DNA of 64,000 bases, taken from the NCBI RefSeq assembly GCF_005671395.1, contig NZ_CP040428.1:3348001-3412000 (forward strand), given 5' to 3'. Below the pieces are notes generated by a model. It worked only from the letters and a program-made list of their open reading frames with translations, was not told the origin of the DNA and did no database searches. The stretch is from Jejubacter calystegiae. GTDB taxonomy: Bacteria > Pseudomonadota > Gammaproteobacteria > Enterobacterales > Enterobacteriaceae. Of the stretch, positions 40,336-51,581 are shown one piece after another. Numbering within the stretch: the stretch's first letter is position 1; each line of letters opens with the position of its first letter. Position numbers and translations under genes: made by a program.

Positions 40336-41455
40336 CAGCCAGTACAACCTCCCAGCTTTCTACCCAGGTGATAGCCACTTTCTGATCCAGCGAATGGTCG
40401 ACGTCGGGGTCGTCCTCGTTAAAGAATTCGCTGACCATCACCATCTTGCCGTTTTCCAGCTCGACGCTGGATTCCAGGGTCATGCCCTTGTAGTTGCGCT
40501 CGCGTACATAGCCGATAAACCCTTCGGCCTCGCCTTCGTGGTTGATTTCGACCACTCGCAGATCCTCGGGACGCAGCAGCACTTTCAGACGCTGGCCCTG
40601 GGTGACCGGGAAGGTGACATAGATATGGCACTCGCGGCCTTCTACGCTTGCCCGCACCCGCTGTTCATCTACCCGCTCGATCACGGTGGCGTCGAAGATA
40701 TTGATTTCGCCGATAAAGCGCGCCACAAACAGGTTCTTCGGCTCTTCGTAGATTTCACGCGGCGAGCCGTCCTGCTCGATTATACCGTTACGCATCACTA
40801 CGATACGGTCCGACATGGTCAGCGCCTCTTCCTGATCGTGAGTCACGAACACGAAGGTGATGCCCAGCTTACGCTGCAGCGCTTTCAGCTCGTTCTGCAT
40901 CTGCTTACGCAGTTTGTAATCCAGGGCTGAGAGCGACTCATCCAGCAGCAGGATCTTAGGCCGATTGACCACGGCGCGCGCGATAGCCACCCGCTGCTGC
41001 TGGCCGCCGGAAAGCTGATGTGGTTTACGCCGGGCAAACTCTTCCAGCTGCACCATTTTCAGCGCTTCGGTGACCCGGGGCGCGATTTCGGCGTTGGGGC
41101 ACTTCTGCATTCGCAGGCCGAAGGCCACATTGTCGAATACCGACATATGGGGAAATAGCGCGTAGCTTTGAAAGACGGTATTGACGTAGCGGCTTTCCGC
41201 CGGAACTTCGGTAATATCCTGGTCATTAAGGGAGATGGTGCCGGTATCGACGTTTTCCAGACCAGCGATAAGCCGTAATACCGTGGTCTTTCCGCAACCG
41301 GAAGGGCCAAGCAGCGTTAAGAATTCGCCATTATTGATAGTCAGGGAGAGGTTGGAAATAACGGTTTTGCCATCGAAACTCTTACCGATTCCCGACAGTT
41401 GCACCAGCGGTGAAAGTGAACGAGTCTGTGTATTCAATTTCTTACTCTGTCCCAT
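40319..41455 (-). CDS. potA: Spermidine/putrescine ABC transporter ATPase PotA
   Basis: Energises polyamine uptake. The 378 residues equal the E. coli length: Walker [11 protein letters not shown], signature [14 protein letters not shown], Walker [13 protein letters not shown], and the C-terminal TOBE regulatory domain from about residue 250 ([16 protein letters not shown]). First gene of potABCD, divergent from pepT. Confidence 0.97.
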   Translation of the reverse strand: MGQSKKLNTQTRSLSPLVQLSGIGKSFDGKTVISNLSLTINNGEFLTLLGPSGCGKTTVLRLIAGLENVDTGTISLNDQDITEVPAESRYVNTVFQSYALFPHMSVFDNVAFGLRMQKCPNAEIAPRVTEALKMVQLEEFARRKPHQLSGGQQQRVAIARAVVNRPKILLLDESLSALDYKLRKQMQNELKALQRKLGITFVFVTHDQEEALTMSDRIVVMRNGIIEQDGSPREIYEEPKNLFVARFIGEINIFDATVIERVDEQRVRASVEGRECHIYVTFPVTQGQRLKVLLRPEDLRVVEINHEGEAEGFIGYVRERNYKGMTLESSVELENGKMVMVSEFFNEDDPDVDHSLDQKVAITWVESWEVVLADEELE

Positions 41456-41838
41456 ATTAACGCGCCAGTTGGCAATACGGCGCTGGGTGTGTGGTATACC
41501 CCCTCAGGGTGCGGTACATAACAAATCGGTACCCCGACGGACATAACGCGCGACGGTACTGACCGGAATACCCCGCCAGTATCGGTGTATCAGGCCGGGG
41601 TACTGTCTGAGGGCAGGCATTCTACGGCAAACCGCAAAAATCGCCAATGCTTTGAGGACTATAGGTGCAAGATTCATGGCGATTTAGTTAATAATCTAAT
41701 AGAAGGATAGACAAATAGTACGCCATTCACGCAGCGCTGAAGAATAATCTCGGCGATACAGGGCTAATAGTGACCTGACTCAATATTTATTCCCGGGCTC
41801 TTCCGGATAATGACCAGTACTAACATGAGGGCGGATAG
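41456..41838. promoter_or_regulatory. potA-pepT divergent intergenic region
   Basis: These 383 bases contain no credible gene. Two inverted repeats are visible: GTACCCCG near 41530-41537 with CGGGGTAC near 41596-41603, and a perfect 9-base pair AAATCGCCA (41638-41646) with TGGCGATTT (41677-41685). The promoters of potA and pepT must lie here. E. coli pepT is FNR-activated, but I could not find a full TTGAT-N4-ATCAA box. Confidence 0.45.
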
Positions 41839-43068
41839 ATGGATAAATTACTCGAGCGTTTTCTGCATTATGTCTCTCTGGATACCCAGTCGAAGCCGGG
41901 CGTGAAGCATGTGCCGAGCAGCGAGGGGCAGTGGAAGCTGCTGCGGTTGTTGAAAACGCAATTGGAAGAGCTGAAGCTTACCGACGTCACGCTCAGCGAT
42001 CGCGGCACGCTAATGGCGACGCTACCGGCCAATGTCGCAGGCGATGTGCCGCCTGTCGGGTTTATCTCTCATGTCGATACCTCTCCCGATTTTAGCGGTA
42101 AGAACGTGAATCCGCAGATCGTGGAAAACTACCGCGGCGGCGATATCGCGCTGGGAATTGGCGACGAGGTGCTGTCGCCGGTGATGTTTCCGGTGCTGCA
42201 TCAATTGCTGGGGCAGACGCTGATTACCACAGACGGTAAAACGCTGCTGGGGGCGGATGATAAAGCGGGCGTCGCCGAGATTATGACCGCACTGGCAATC
42301 CTCAAGCAGCAGAACATTCCGCACGGTGATATCCGTATCGCTTTCACCCCGGATGAAGAGGTGGGTAAAGGGGCTAAATACTTCGATGTGGAGGCCTTTA
42401 ATGCCCGCTGGGCCTATACCGTGGACGGCGGCGGCGTGGGCGAGCTGGAATATGAGAATTTTAACGCAGCTTCGGTCAGCATTCGCATTGTGGGTAATAA
42501 CGTTCACCCTGGTTCGGCGAAGGGGGTGATGGTGAATGCGCTGTCGCTGGCGGCGCGTATTCAGGCCGCGCTACCGGGCGATGAAACCCCGGAGTGTACC
42601 GACGGCTATGACGGCTTTTATCACCTGCACAGCATGAAGGGCAGCGTTGAGCGAGCCGAGATGCACTACATCATTCGCGACTTCGATCGCGAGCGTTTTG
42701 AAGCCCGTAAACGCACCATGATGGAGATTGCCAAAAAGGTTGGGAAGGGGCTGCATCCCGACTGTTATATCGAACTGACTATTGAGGACAGCTACTACAA
42801 TATGCGCGATAAGGTGGCTGCTCATCCGCATATTCTGGATCTGGCCCGTCAGGCGATGGTGGATTGCGGTATCGAACCGCAGATGAAGCCGATTCGCGGC
42901 GGTACCGATGGCGCGCAGCTCTCCTTTAAAGGGCTGCCCTGTCCGAACCTGTTTACCGGCGGCTATAACTACCACGGTAAGCATGAGTTTGTGACGCTGG
43001 AGGGGATGGAGAAAGCGGTGGCGGTGATTGTGCGTATCGCTGAGCTGACGGCTCAGCGGGCGGGTTGA
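41839..43068 (+). CDS. pepT: Peptidase T
   Basis: Zinc tripeptidase of the M20 family that removes N-terminal residues from tripeptides. The 409 residues include the first metal ligand in SHVDTSPDF, the bridging aspartate in [12 protein letters not shown], the catalytic/ligand glutamates in [10 protein letters not shown], and the C-terminal histidine in [12 protein letters not shown] 41839 gives the expected [18 protein letters not shown]. Confidence 0.96.
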   Translation: MDKLLERFLHYVSLDTQSKPGVKHVPSSEGQWKLLRLLKTQLEELKLTDVTLSDRGTLMATLPANVAGDVPPVGFISHVDTSPDFSGKNVNPQIVENYRGGDIALGIGDEVLSPVMFPVLHQLLGQTLITTDGKTLLGADDKAGVAEIMTALAILKQQNIPHGDIRIAFTPDEEVGKGAKYFDVEAFNARWAYTVDGGGVGELEYENFNAASVSIRIVGNNVHPGSAKGVMVNALSLAARIQAALPGDETPECTDGYDGFYHLHSMKGSVERAEMHYIIRDFDRERFEARKRTMMEIAKKVGKGLHPDCYIELTIEDSYYNMRDKVAAHPHILDLARQAMVDCGIEPQMKPIRGGTDGAQLSFKGLPCPNLFTGGYNYHGKHEFVTLEGMEKAVAVIVRIAELTAQRAG

Positions 43069-43089
43069 GAGTGGTTGGTAGCTTCGGCG

Positions 43090-43380
43090 CAGAATAACAG
43101 CGGCAGAATATAATGACGCGGTGGGCTGTTCCGTTCACTTTGCGTGACTGCTTCTCTGTTGATTCACAGCCGGTGAACGGGTCAGGGGAATACTCCCTCT
43201 CCCTTCCAGGGAGAGGGCCGGGGTGAGGGTGACAGGCAGCTCCGGCGCCTGGTAGTCAATATCATTCCTGAGGCTCTGTTTCAGAATAAAAGCGGTGGAA
43301 TATGGGGCGGTAGTGGACTGTTCCGTTCACCGGTTCCGGAACTGATATAAGAAAAATCACCTTAAAGTGAACGGAACCTT
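43090..43380. repeat. Duplicated palindromic repeat with GGGAGAGGG hairpin
   Basis: A 49-base segment at 43090-43138 recurs at 43282-43330 with 38 identical positions; both copies end in CTGTTCCGTTCAC. Each copy is followed about 34 bases later by the reverse complement GTGAACGG (43173-43180; 43367-43374), so each unit of about 90 bases can fold. Between the units lies a perfect 10-base hairpin CCCTCTCCCT/AGGGAGAGGG (43195-43217), followed by CCGGGGTGAGGG, a type of intergenic repeat common in enterobacteria. No gene is seen in 43069-43656. Confidence 0.65.
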
Positions 43381-43502
43381 CTCCGGCGTGGCATGTTCTC
43401 CCCGCACACAGCACCGTCGCGAAAATATCCCCCCAATGAAACAAAGCTGAAAACCCATTTAAATATTGCGAATAAGGTTCAGGAATAAAATATAAAGGCC
43501 AC

Positions 43503-43522
43503 TACTGTAAGTTATTACAGGT
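43503..43522 (+). promoter_or_regulatory. LexA box upstream of the symE-like gene
   Basis: TACTGTAAGTTATTACAGGT contains CTGT-N8-ACAG, the exact LexA (SOS box) core. It lies about 135 bases before the symE-like ATG. E. coli symE is also repressed by LexA. Confidence 0.75.
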
Positions 43523-43656
43523 TAAAATAACGATAGCCAGTATTTTATTAAGCAAGGAGCACAGCAGCAAAACACCTTTATTAACCCAGACGCGACCCGC
43601 CAGTGCTGATAACACTGACAGGCCGCTCACCACAACCAACTAACACGGAGTTGATT

Positions 43657-43890
43657 ATGGCTGACACCCATCATAATCCACACCCCGCTATTTCCAAAAC
43701 CCAACGCAACCTGACCGTCGGATATATCATCCCGCGTCACGAAAATAGCCTGACCTGCAAAACAACTTACTACGACCGCAGCCCCAGTCTGCATCTGAAA
43801 GGCCACTGGCTGGGTGAAGCCGGATTCGAAACCGGCGGTTTGGTGAAGGTGCACATTGAGCCGGGCAGAATAATGATTTGCCCGGTGTAG
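43657..43890 (+). CDS. SymE-like toxin
   Basis: Resembles SymE, the SOS-induced protein of the SymE/SymR type I toxin-antitoxin pair, which in E. coli nicks or condenses nucleic acid and is silenced by the antisense RNA SymR. ATG 43657 (MADTHHNPHPA) follows CACGGAG; the frame extends upstream to 43603 without a start signal. The 77 residues have the SymE core: LTVGYI near residue 17-22, then SLHLKGHWLGEAGFETGG and VKVHIEPGRIMI. It is shorter than E. coli SymE (about 113), lacking the C-terminal tail. An antisense RNA could not be confirmed by eye. Confidence 0.8.
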   Translation: MADTHHNPHPAISKTQRNLTVGYIIPRHENSLTCKTTYYDRSPSLHLKGHWLGEAGFETGGLVKVHIEPGRIMICPV

Positions 43891-43904
43891 AGGCGATAAA
43901 ACTG

Positions 43905-43940
43905 AAAAATCCCGGCGCCATCACTGACCCCGGGATTTTT
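43905..43940. terminator. Bidirectional terminator between symE-like gene and roxA
   Basis: AAAAATCCCGG (43905-43915) faces CCGGGATTTTT (43930-43940). With A and T runs on the outer sides it can terminate both the plus-strand symE-like transcript and the minus-strand roxA transcript. Confidence 0.85.
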
Positions 43941-43957
43941 ATCGCTGCCTGCAAGGC

Positions 43958-45079
43958 TTATTCGGCAAAGTACCAGTAACCGCTATTCACCAGCGCCGCC
44001 AGCATCGCCAGGAACGAAGGATCGTCCAGCGCTTCGCCAAAGTGGCGGGCTTCGAGCGTGATGCTCTCCGCCAGGGCATTAAGCGCCGGGCGGTGCGGGC
44101 TTTCCACCCGCTCGCCGTTCACATAAATCTCTTCGCCGATACGAACCACCCTCAGCCCGCCCAGGCGGCGCAGGGCGTCTCCCTGCTGGAGCGCGTCGTA
44201 GATTTCGTCCGGCTGATAAGGGGGCTCCGGCGGCGTAACGTCCAGCTCATGGCGCGACTGGCTGATAAATTCGCCGAACCACTCGCGGAAGTTATCGCGA
44301 TCGTCGATCAGCTCCAGCATCATGGCCCGCACTTTATCCAGCTCTTCCGGCAGAATATCCGCTGCGTGTTGGCGCTGAGGAATCTCCGGGTCGCCATAGC
44401 GGCGGCTGCCCAGCTCATGCTCCAGCACGTGATCGGCGAAGCCGCTGATCAGCTCCCGGCCGCTGGGGGCGCGGAAGCCCACCGAATAGTTCATCGAATT
44501 TTCCAGCGAGTAGCCTTCGTGCGGGAAGCCGGGCGGAATATAGAGAATATCCCCGGGCTCCAGCTCTTCATCGATAATGGCGTTAAAGGGGGAGACCTGC
44601 AGCAGGTCGGGATGCGGACAGTGCTGCTTCATGGGGGTCTTTTCGCCCACCCGCCAGCGGCGGCGGCCAATACCCTGAATAATAAAGACGTCGTACTGGT
44701 CCAGATGGGGCCCCACGCCGCCGCCGGGCACTGAAAAGGAGATCATCAGATCGTCGATGCGCCAGTCGGGCAGGGCGCGGAACGGTTGCATCAGCGCCGC
44801 CGCAGGCTCGTGCCAGTGATCCACCGCCTGTACCAGCAGCGACCAGTTGGTCTCGCCAAGGTGATCGTAGCTTTCAAAGGGGCCGTGGCCGACCTGCCAT
44901 TTACCGTCCTGGTGGCTGACCAGTCGGCTGTCCACTTCGCTTTCCATCGCCAGCCCGGCCAGTTCGTCAGGGCTAAGGGGATCGACGAAACTCTGAAAGC
45001 CGCGCTTTAACACCACCGGGCGCTTCTGCCAGTAGCGTTGAATAAAGTCGGGCCAGTTTAACTCTAAGCGGTAATCCAT
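43958..45079 (-). CDS. roxA: 50S ribosomal protein L16 arginine 3-hydroxylase RoxA
   Basis: JmjC-fold Fe(II)/2-oxoglutarate oxygenase (YcfD) that hydroxylates Arg81 of ribosomal protein L16. ATG 45079 (MDYRLELNWPDFIQRYWQKR) gives 373 residues, the E. coli length; the frame is open to 45127. The iron ligands are in GPHLDQYDVF (HxD) and GFPHEGY (distal His). The C-terminal dimerisation and winged-helix parts are complete. Confidence 0.96.
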   Translation of the reverse strand: MDYRLELNWPDFIQRYWQKRPVVLKRGFQSFVDPLSPDELAGLAMESEVDSRLVSHQDGKWQVGHGPFESYDHLGETNWSLLVQAVDHWHEPAAALMQPFRALPDWRIDDLMISFSVPGGGVGPHLDQYDVFIIQGIGRRRWRVGEKTPMKQHCPHPDLLQVSPFNAIIDEELEPGDILYIPPGFPHEGYSLENSMNYSVGFRAPSGRELISGFADHVLEHELGSRRYGDPEIPQRQHAADILPEELDKVRAMMLELIDDRDNFREWFGEFISQSRHELDVTPPEPPYQPDEIYDALQQGDALRRLGGLRVVRIGEEIYVNGERVESPHRPALNALAESITLEARHFGEALDDPSFLAMLAALVNSGYWYFAE

Positions 45080-45144
45080 ATATTTTCCGTTGCGGCGTGA
45101 GGTTTCGGACTTGTACCAAGTATACATGAAGGCCGGGGCGGGCT

Positions 45145-46605
45145 TCAGCTTTCGGCTTCACCCGGACGCTGGCGACCAAAAATCGCCTCCATGCGCGCGC
45201 CGCCCAGCGGGCTTTCTCCGGCGACAATTTGCCCCTGATATTGCGACGCCGCCTCGCGGGCCACCGCCAGTCCCACCCCCTGGCCGGGGCGCAGGGTATC
45301 GGCGCGCTGGCCGCGATCGAACACCCGACCGCGCAGGGTTTCCGGTATGCCCGGTCCGTCGTCTTCGACAATCAGGTGCAGCGTCTCTTCCTGCTGACGG
45401 GCGGAGACTTCGACAAACTCAAGGCAGTACTTACAGGCGTTATCCAGCAGGTTGCCCATCACTTCCATAAAGTCATTCCGCTCACCGATAAAGACAATCT
45501 CCGGCGAGATATCCAGCGAAATAGAGACGCCCTTACGCTGATACACCTTGTTCAGGGCCGAGGTCAGGTTATCCAGCAGCGGCCCCACCGGGTGCACCTC
45601 GCGGCTGATCAGGGCGCTGCCGCTGCGCATACTGGCGCGATGCAGGTAGTAGCCGATCTGTTGGGAGATACGGCTAATCTGCTCCAGCATCTGGGGCTCC
45701 GCCTGCTCCAACGCCAGCTTACCGGTACGCAGCGAACGCAGGGTACTCTGGAGCACCGCCAGCGGCGTTTTCAGACTGTGGGTCAGATCGGTCAGGGTGG
45801 TGCGGTACTTGTCGTAACGCTCGCGCTCGCTCTTTAGCAGCTGGTTAAGGTTGTTGACCAGGCTGGTCAGCTCGCGGGTGGTTTCCGGGTTCAGGGTTTC
45901 GCGATCGTGTTTTTCCAGTTCGCGCACCTCCCGGGCCAGGGCTTCGATAGGGCGCAGACTCCACCAGGCGGCGACCCACAGTAGCGGGAGCACCAGCAGC
46001 AGGTTGGCGACCATCACGTAGAAAAACCAGTTCCAGACGATATAAGAGTGCTTCAGTTCGCTGGGAATGGTGTCCACTACCACAATGGTCAGGGCGGGCA
46101 TGGTGGCGGTGGCGGGATAGCGGTTAATGGCGATGGAGTGGGTGGTTTCGTCGTCTTTATCGTCGTCGCTCAGTTCATTGAGCTGATTTTGCAGCAGCGC
46201 ATTGGCCCCCAGCAGCTCCCGGCTGGTGGTGTAGTCGGCCTCCAGCTCCTGGAAGCCGTCGGCGTGCAGCCACTCCTTGCGGATCTGGGCGATCAGGTGC
46301 GGCACCTGGCGCTGTTGCCACAGCAGCTTACCGCGCTCATCGTAGATCAGCGCCAGGCTGGGGCTTTGCCTGTCGAGATTTTCCGGCATTTCGACGTTGA
46401 TTTTGCCGTTTTCCCACTTCGCCAGGGTGTAGAACAGATTGCTCTCGCCGCGCAGCAGCCGGAAGGCGGTTTTGTCGAAACTGACGCTGTAGCCCACCAG
46501 CGCTACCACGCCGTAGGCCAGCGACAGCACCAGCACCACGGCGGCGGTGGCCAGCAGGAAGCGGACCCGCAGCGAAAGCGGCAGAAAATGGCGCAGAATT
46601 TTCAT
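45145..46605 (-). CDS. phoQ: Sensor histidine kinase/phosphatase PhoQ
   Basis: Inner-membrane sensor of low Mg, acid pH and cationic peptides that phosphorylates PhoP. The 486 residues equal the E. coli length. Two membrane helices (about residues 16-40 and 190-215) flank the periplasmic PAS-like sensor, which keeps an acidic cluster SDDDKDDE (residues 146-153) facing the membrane. HAMP follows, then the phospho-acceptor His276 in [11 protein letters not shown], and the ATP-binding N box ([11 protein letters not shown]) and G box (EDDGPGIP). It starts directly after the phoP stop. Confidence 0.97.
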   Translation of the reverse strand: MKILRHFLPLSLRVRFLLATAAVVLVLSLAYGVVALVGYSVSFDKTAFRLLRGESNLFYTLAKWENGKINVEMPENLDRQSPSLALIYDERGKLLWQQRQVPHLIAQIRKEWLHADGFQELEADYTTSRELLGANALLQNQLNELSDDDKDDETTHSIAINRYPATATMPALTIVVVDTIPSELKHSYIVWNWFFYVMVANLLLVLPLLWVAAWWSLRPIEALAREVRELEKHDRETLNPETTRELTSLVNNLNQLLKSERERYDKYRTTLTDLTHSLKTPLAVLQSTLRSLRTGKLALEQAEPQMLEQISRISQQIGYYLHRASMRSGSALISREVHPVGPLLDNLTSALNKVYQRKGVSISLDISPEIVFIGERNDFMEVMGNLLDNACKYCLEFVEVSARQQEETLHLIVEDDGPGIPETLRGRVFDRGQRADTLRPGQGVGLAVAREAASQYQGQIVAGESPLGGARMEAIFGRQRPGEAES

Positions 46606-47277
46606 TTAGTTGAGATCGAACCGGTAGCCCTGGCCGCGCACGGTGGTGATGACATCGCCGTTGTGCTCTGCCTGAATCTTCTTGCGCAGTCGCCCCATCA
46701 GAACGTCAATGGTGTGGCTTTCACGCAGCTCGGCGTCGGGATAAAGCTGTAGCATCAGGGAATCCTTGCTGACCACCTTACCGGCGTTGCGGATAAGCGT
46801 TTCCATAATGGTGTATTCGAACGCGGTCAGTTTGATCAGGTTACCGTTAATTGAAAGCTCGCGGCGTGACAGATCCACCTGGAACGGCGGCATCGAAATA
46901 AGCTGCGAGGCCAGACCGCTGTTGCGGCGCATCAGCGCCTGCATGCGTGCCATCACCTCTTCCAGATGGAACGGCTTGGTCACGTAGTCGTCGGCACCGG
47001 CGCTTAACACTTCCACTTTGTCCTGCCAGCCTTCGCGGGCGGTCAGCACCAGAATGGGCAGGGTGACATCATGGCCGCGCCAGCGGCGAATCAGCGACAT
47101 GCCGTCTTCGCCCGGCAGCCCCAGATCGACAATGGCGATATCGGGCATATGCTCATTCAGAAAATAGTCCGCCTCTTTGGCATCTTCCGCGGCATCTACC
47201 TGGTGGCCCAGCTCACGCAACTGAACCTGCAGGTGATGGCGTAACAGCGCATTATCTTCCACGACCAGGACGCGCAT
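46606..47277 (-). CDS. phoP: Response regulator PhoP
   Basis: OmpR-family transcription factor controlling Mg transport, lipid A modification and stress genes. ATG 47277 ([15 protein letters not shown]) gives 223 residues as in E. coli; an upstream in-frame GTG at 47283 is not needed. Phospho-acceptor Asp51 lies in AIVDLGLPG, with Lys in DYVTKPFH; the C-terminal winged helix has [14 protein letters not shown] and [10 protein letters not shown]. Only 78 bases separate it from the gene upstream; AAGGAG precedes the start. Confidence 0.97.
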   Translation of the reverse strand: MRVLVVEDNALLRHHLQVQLRELGHQVDAAEDAKEADYFLNEHMPDIAIVDLGLPGEDGMSLIRRWRGHDVTLPILVLTAREGWQDKVEVLSAGADDYVTKPFHLEEVMARMQALMRRNSGLASQLISMPPFQVDLSRRELSINGNLIKLTAFEYTIMETLIRNAGKVVSKDSLMLQLYPDAELRESHTIDVLMGRLRKKIQAEHNGDVITTVRGQGYRFDLN

Positions 47278-47320
47278 GTTCACTCCTTAAATAATGTTAA
47301 CGACAAAACCGTTTTACGCG

Positions 47321-47339
47321 GCCGGGGGTAAACCCCGGC
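47321..47339. repeat. Hairpin in the phoP upstream gap
   Basis: GCCGGGG and CCCCGGC form a 7-base stem around GTAAA in the 78 bases between the uncharacterised gene and phoP. No T run follows on the minus strand, so read-through into phoPQ is likely. Confidence 0.5.
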
Positions 47340-47355
47340 TCAACGCGACGCGGGC

Positions 47356-48279
47356 TCAGCGATTTATTGAACGGGCAATGCGCGCATAGGTATGGCGCAC
47401 TCCGCGGATGGCGACGCTAAGGGTAAAAATATTCTCCGGCAGCGCCAGGCCCATCCAGCCGGTATCGCCGATGTGCTGTAGGTCGGCCCCGGCCATTTTG
47501 CTCATTAGCGCTATCTGGCGGATGGTTTCGCGATCGGCGCCCTCCTGAGAGGTGCCGATGGCGGTCATCGCCAGCGCGCCGCGGCGCTGGATCTCCTCAA
47601 TCAGTTCGCTGACCCGCTGCTGGCTCATGCCCGGCACGGTCCCGGGGGCGGGCACCAGCACGATATCGGCGCCGTTATCAATAAAGCGGGCGATATCCCG
47701 GGAGGTAATTAGCTGGCGGCCGCTCTCATCCACCACGCCTGCGCCGTGCATCTTGCCGGTGACCAGCACCATGCGATCGCCCACCGCATCACGAATCTGC
47801 TTAAGGGCGTCGGCCAGCGCCTGGTTACTGATGCCGTTACCGGGATTGCCGGTCAGCACCAGAATGCGCGCCCCCATCTGCCACAGCTTTTCGGCATTTT
47901 CCGCCGTGGCGGCCCGACCGCGGGTCATGCCCCACAGTTCGCGGTTATCGCTGGCGTAAGCGGGGTCTACCGCCTCCAGGTTAACGCCAATCACCCGGCC
48001 GGTCAGGCGTTGCAGCTCGCGCAGGCAGTCGTCGGCGGCAACGCCTTGCGGCAGACCGGCAATCTGCGGCTGTTCGGCATCGAGCAGATTCAGCAGCAGA
48101 ATATCGGCGCCCTGGCTGGCGGCCAGTTCGGCGTTGGTAATTCCGTTCAGCAGCGGTGCGGTGGCGCCGATGGTTTCACTGACCACAATCCGACCTTCGC
48201 TGGCGCGCAGGGCGAATAGTAGTTGGGATTTGGTGATGTCGCGCAGCTCAGAGGCGCTGCAATCAAGAAAGCGTTTCAT
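47356..48279 (-). CDS. Uncharacterised barrel-like protein between purB and phoP
   Basis: I do not recognise a characterised function. The 307 residues are soluble, without signal peptide or membrane segment. The alternation of short hydrophobic strands ending in Gly/Asp or Asn (GADILLLNL, GRVIGVNLEAVD, ARILVLTGNPGNG, DRMVLVTGK, ADIVLVPAPGT, ALAMTAIGTSQEGA, GADLQHIGDTGWMG) reads like a (beta/alpha)8 barrel with phosphate-binding glycine loops, as in aldolase or phosphoenolpyruvate-mutase-like enzymes. ATG 48279 follows GCAGGGAG. It occupies the site between purB and phoP where E. coli has no gene, so it was gained here or lost there. Confidence 0.75.
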   Translation of the reverse strand: MKRFLDCSASELRDITKSQLLFALRASEGRIVVSETIGATAPLLNGITNAELAASQGADILLLNLLDAEQPQIAGLPQGVAADDCLRELQRLTGRVIGVNLEAVDPAYASDNRELWGMTRGRAATAENAEKLWQMGARILVLTGNPGNGISNQALADALKQIRDAVGDRMVLVTGKMHGAGVVDESGRQLITSRDIARFIDNGADIVLVPAPGTVPGMSQQRVSELIEEIQRRGALAMTAIGTSQEGADRETIRQIALMSKMAGADLQHIGDTGWMGLALPENIFTLSVAIRGVRHTYARIARSINR

Positions 48280-48350
48280 GACGGGCTCCCTGCTAAGGTG
48301 TGCTACATACTGTAGCGCGCCCCAGGGCGGAGTGAAAGTGGAGTGCGATA

Positions 48351-48372
48351 GCGCCGCCCGCAGGCGGCGCTA
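48351..48372 (-). terminator. Hairpin after purB
   Basis: AGCGCCGCC and GGCGGCGCT form a 9-base perfect stem with a 4-base loop, starting two bases after the purB stop. It lacks a T run, so it may stabilise the mRNA end rather than terminate fully. Confidence 0.5.
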
Positions 48373-48374
48373 AT

Positions 48375-49754
<1,380 letters not shown>

Positions 49755-49768
49755 TTACTCCTGAGAGA

Positions 49769-50398
49769 TTAACAGTGTGCAAGAAGTTGTCTGGCCTGCG
49801 TACACAGGCGATTACGGGAAAACATAAGCTGCAGGCGACCGCCGCCCACCTGGTGCCAGAGCACTGCGGAGCGAATACCGGCCAGCAGGGCGGCACGGAC
49901 TTTGGCCTGCACCTGGGGGCTTTGCAGCACGGCCGGCGAGCCGGTCACCTGGATACGCGGGCCCAGCGGGCTGATCACGTCGACGTAGATGCCCGCCATA
50001 GCGTTCATCAGCGTCTCTGACTCCAGGTCGAAATGGTCGAGCTGGCGCTGCAGGCCGTTAATTCGCTCGCCCAGGGTATTCATGGCCTGGCGATTATTGT
50101 GGAGCTTGCGTTCCAGCACCATCAGGCTCAGGGTATAACGCGTCAGTTCGGCGTTCAGCCCCTGTCGCTGGCTGGCATTCAGCACCCCCAGCAGGGTTTC
50201 CAGCCCCATCTTCAGCCCGGACTCGCTACCGCCGTAAACCGCGAGGGTAGAGCCGGGATTCAGATCGATAACGCTGCTCAGCATGACGCGCAGCGCGTCT
50301 GAGTCGCAGTGGCCCTGATGCGCCAGTTGCTGTACCAGTCGGGCGGACTGGCAGATGCCAGCCAGCGCCAGCGTGATGTCATAATAATTTTTCGCCAC
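49769..50398 (-). CDS. hflD: HflD, lysogenisation regulator protein
   Basis: Peripheral membrane protein that in E. coli binds phage lambda CII and affects lysogenisation; its cellular role is unclear. The 209 residues are mostly helical, start [19 protein letters not shown] and match the YcfC/HflD family over the full length (E. coli 213). It lies between mnmA (26 bases upstream) and purB. Confidence 0.93.
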   Translation of the reverse strand: MAKNYYDITLALAGICQSARLVQQLAHQGHCDSDALRVMLSSVIDLNPGSTLAVYGGSESGLKMGLETLLGVLNASQRQGLNAELTRYTLSLMVLERKLHNNRQAMNTLGERINGLQRQLDHFDLESETLMNAMAGIYVDVISPLGPRIQVTGSPAVLQSPQVQAKVRAALLAGIRSAVLWHQVGGGRLQLMFSRNRLCTQARQLLAHC

Positions 50399-50424
50399 GC
50401 AAACTCCTTTGTGCTGTCGCTGAA

Positions 50425-51525
50425 TCAGAGCGGCATACGCTGCTCAATAACGCCACCGCCGAGGCAGACCTCGCCCAGGTAAAAGACCGCTGACTGGCCC
50501 GGGGTAACTGCGGCTACCGGTTCATCGAAGCGCACTTCGATGCAGTCATCATCCACCGGCGTGATGGTGCAGGGGATATCCTCCTGGCGATAGCGGGTTT
50601 TCACCGTGCAGCGCAGCGAGGCGCGTAGCGGTTCGCGATTCACCCAATGTAGCTGGCGGGCAACCAGCCCCACCGACATCAGACGCGGATGTTCGTGGCC
50701 CTGAGCCACCACCAGAATATTGTTGGCGACGTCTTTATCCACCACGTACCAGGGATCTTCGTTACCCTCTTTGGTACCGCCAATGCCCAGACCTTTACGC
50801 TGGCCCAGGGTGTGGTACATCAGCCCCTGATGCTTGCCCAGAGTTTCGCCATCGACCGAGACGATTTTCCCCGGCTGGGCCGGCAGATAACGCCCCAGGA
50901 AGTCGCGGAACTTGCGCTCGCCAATAAAGCAGATACCGGTGGAATCTTTCTTCTTCGCGGTCACCAGCTCCAGCTGTTCGGCGATGCGTCTGACTTCCGG
51001 TTTTTCCAGCTCGCCTACCGGAAACAGGCTTTTAGCGACCTGCTGGTGGCTGAGGGTATACAGGAAGTAGCTCTGGTCTTTGTTGCCGTCCAGACCGCGC
51101 AGCAGGCGGCTCTTACCGTCCACGTCCTGGCGGCGCACGTAGTGACCGGTGGCGATATAGTCGGCGCCCAGATCTTCGGCGGCGAACTCCAGGAAGGCCT
51201 TAAATTTGATCTCTTTATTGCACAGAATATCGGGATTGGGGGTACGCCCGGCCTGATATTCGGCCAGGAAGTGTTCGAACACGTTATCCCAGTATTCGGC
51301 AGCGAAATTAATGGTATGCAGCTCAATGCCGAGTTTGTCGCACACGGCCTGGGCGTCCGCCAGGTCGGAAGCGGCGGTGCAATAATCTTCGCCGTCGTCC
51401 TCTTCCCAGTTCTTCATAAATAACCCTTCCACCTGATAACCCTGCTGCTGGAGCAGCCAGGCAGAAACGGAGGAGTCAACGCCGCCGGACATGCCGACGA
51501 TCACTTTTTTATTACTGGCAGACAT
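50425..51525 (-). CDS. mnmA: tRNA-specific 2-thiouridylase MnmA
   Basis: Puts sulfur on U34 of tRNA-Glu, -Gln and -Lys, taking it from the IscS-Tus relay. ATG 51525 ([15 protein letters not shown]) is used; the frame is open to 51570. The 366 residues contain the PP-loop SGGVDSS (residues 13-19), the cysteine of [13 protein letters not shown] and the second catalytic cysteine of [13 protein letters not shown]. First gene of the mnmA-hflD-purB group, following nudJ. Confidence 0.97.
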   Translation of the reverse strand: MSASNKKVIVGMSGGVDSSVSAWLLQQQGYQVEGLFMKNWEEDDGEDYCTAASDLADAQAVCDKLGIELHTINFAAEYWDNVFEHFLAEYQAGRTPNPDILCNKEIKFKAFLEFAAEDLGADYIATGHYVRRQDVDGKSRLLRGLDGNKDQSYFLYTLSHQQVAKSLFPVGELEKPEVRRIAEQLELVTAKKKDSTGICFIGERKFRDFLGRYLPAQPGKIVSVDGETLGKHQGLMYHTLGQRKGLGIGGTKEGNEDPWYVVDKDVANNILVVAQGHEHPRLMSVGLVARQLHWVNREPLRASLRCTVKTRYRQEDIPCTITPVDDDCIEVRFDEPVAAVTPGQSAVFYLGEVCLGGGVIEQRMPL

Positions 51526-51581
51526 GGAAACACTCACGCATTGAACTTCAAAGGCGGCGTATTCTAGCACGCGTCGCGGCC

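Noticed and set aside
41456-41838. FNR box expected for pepT
   Set aside because: Only half-sites resembling TTGA or CTCAA were found; no complete TTGAT-N4-ATCAA, so I do not call one.
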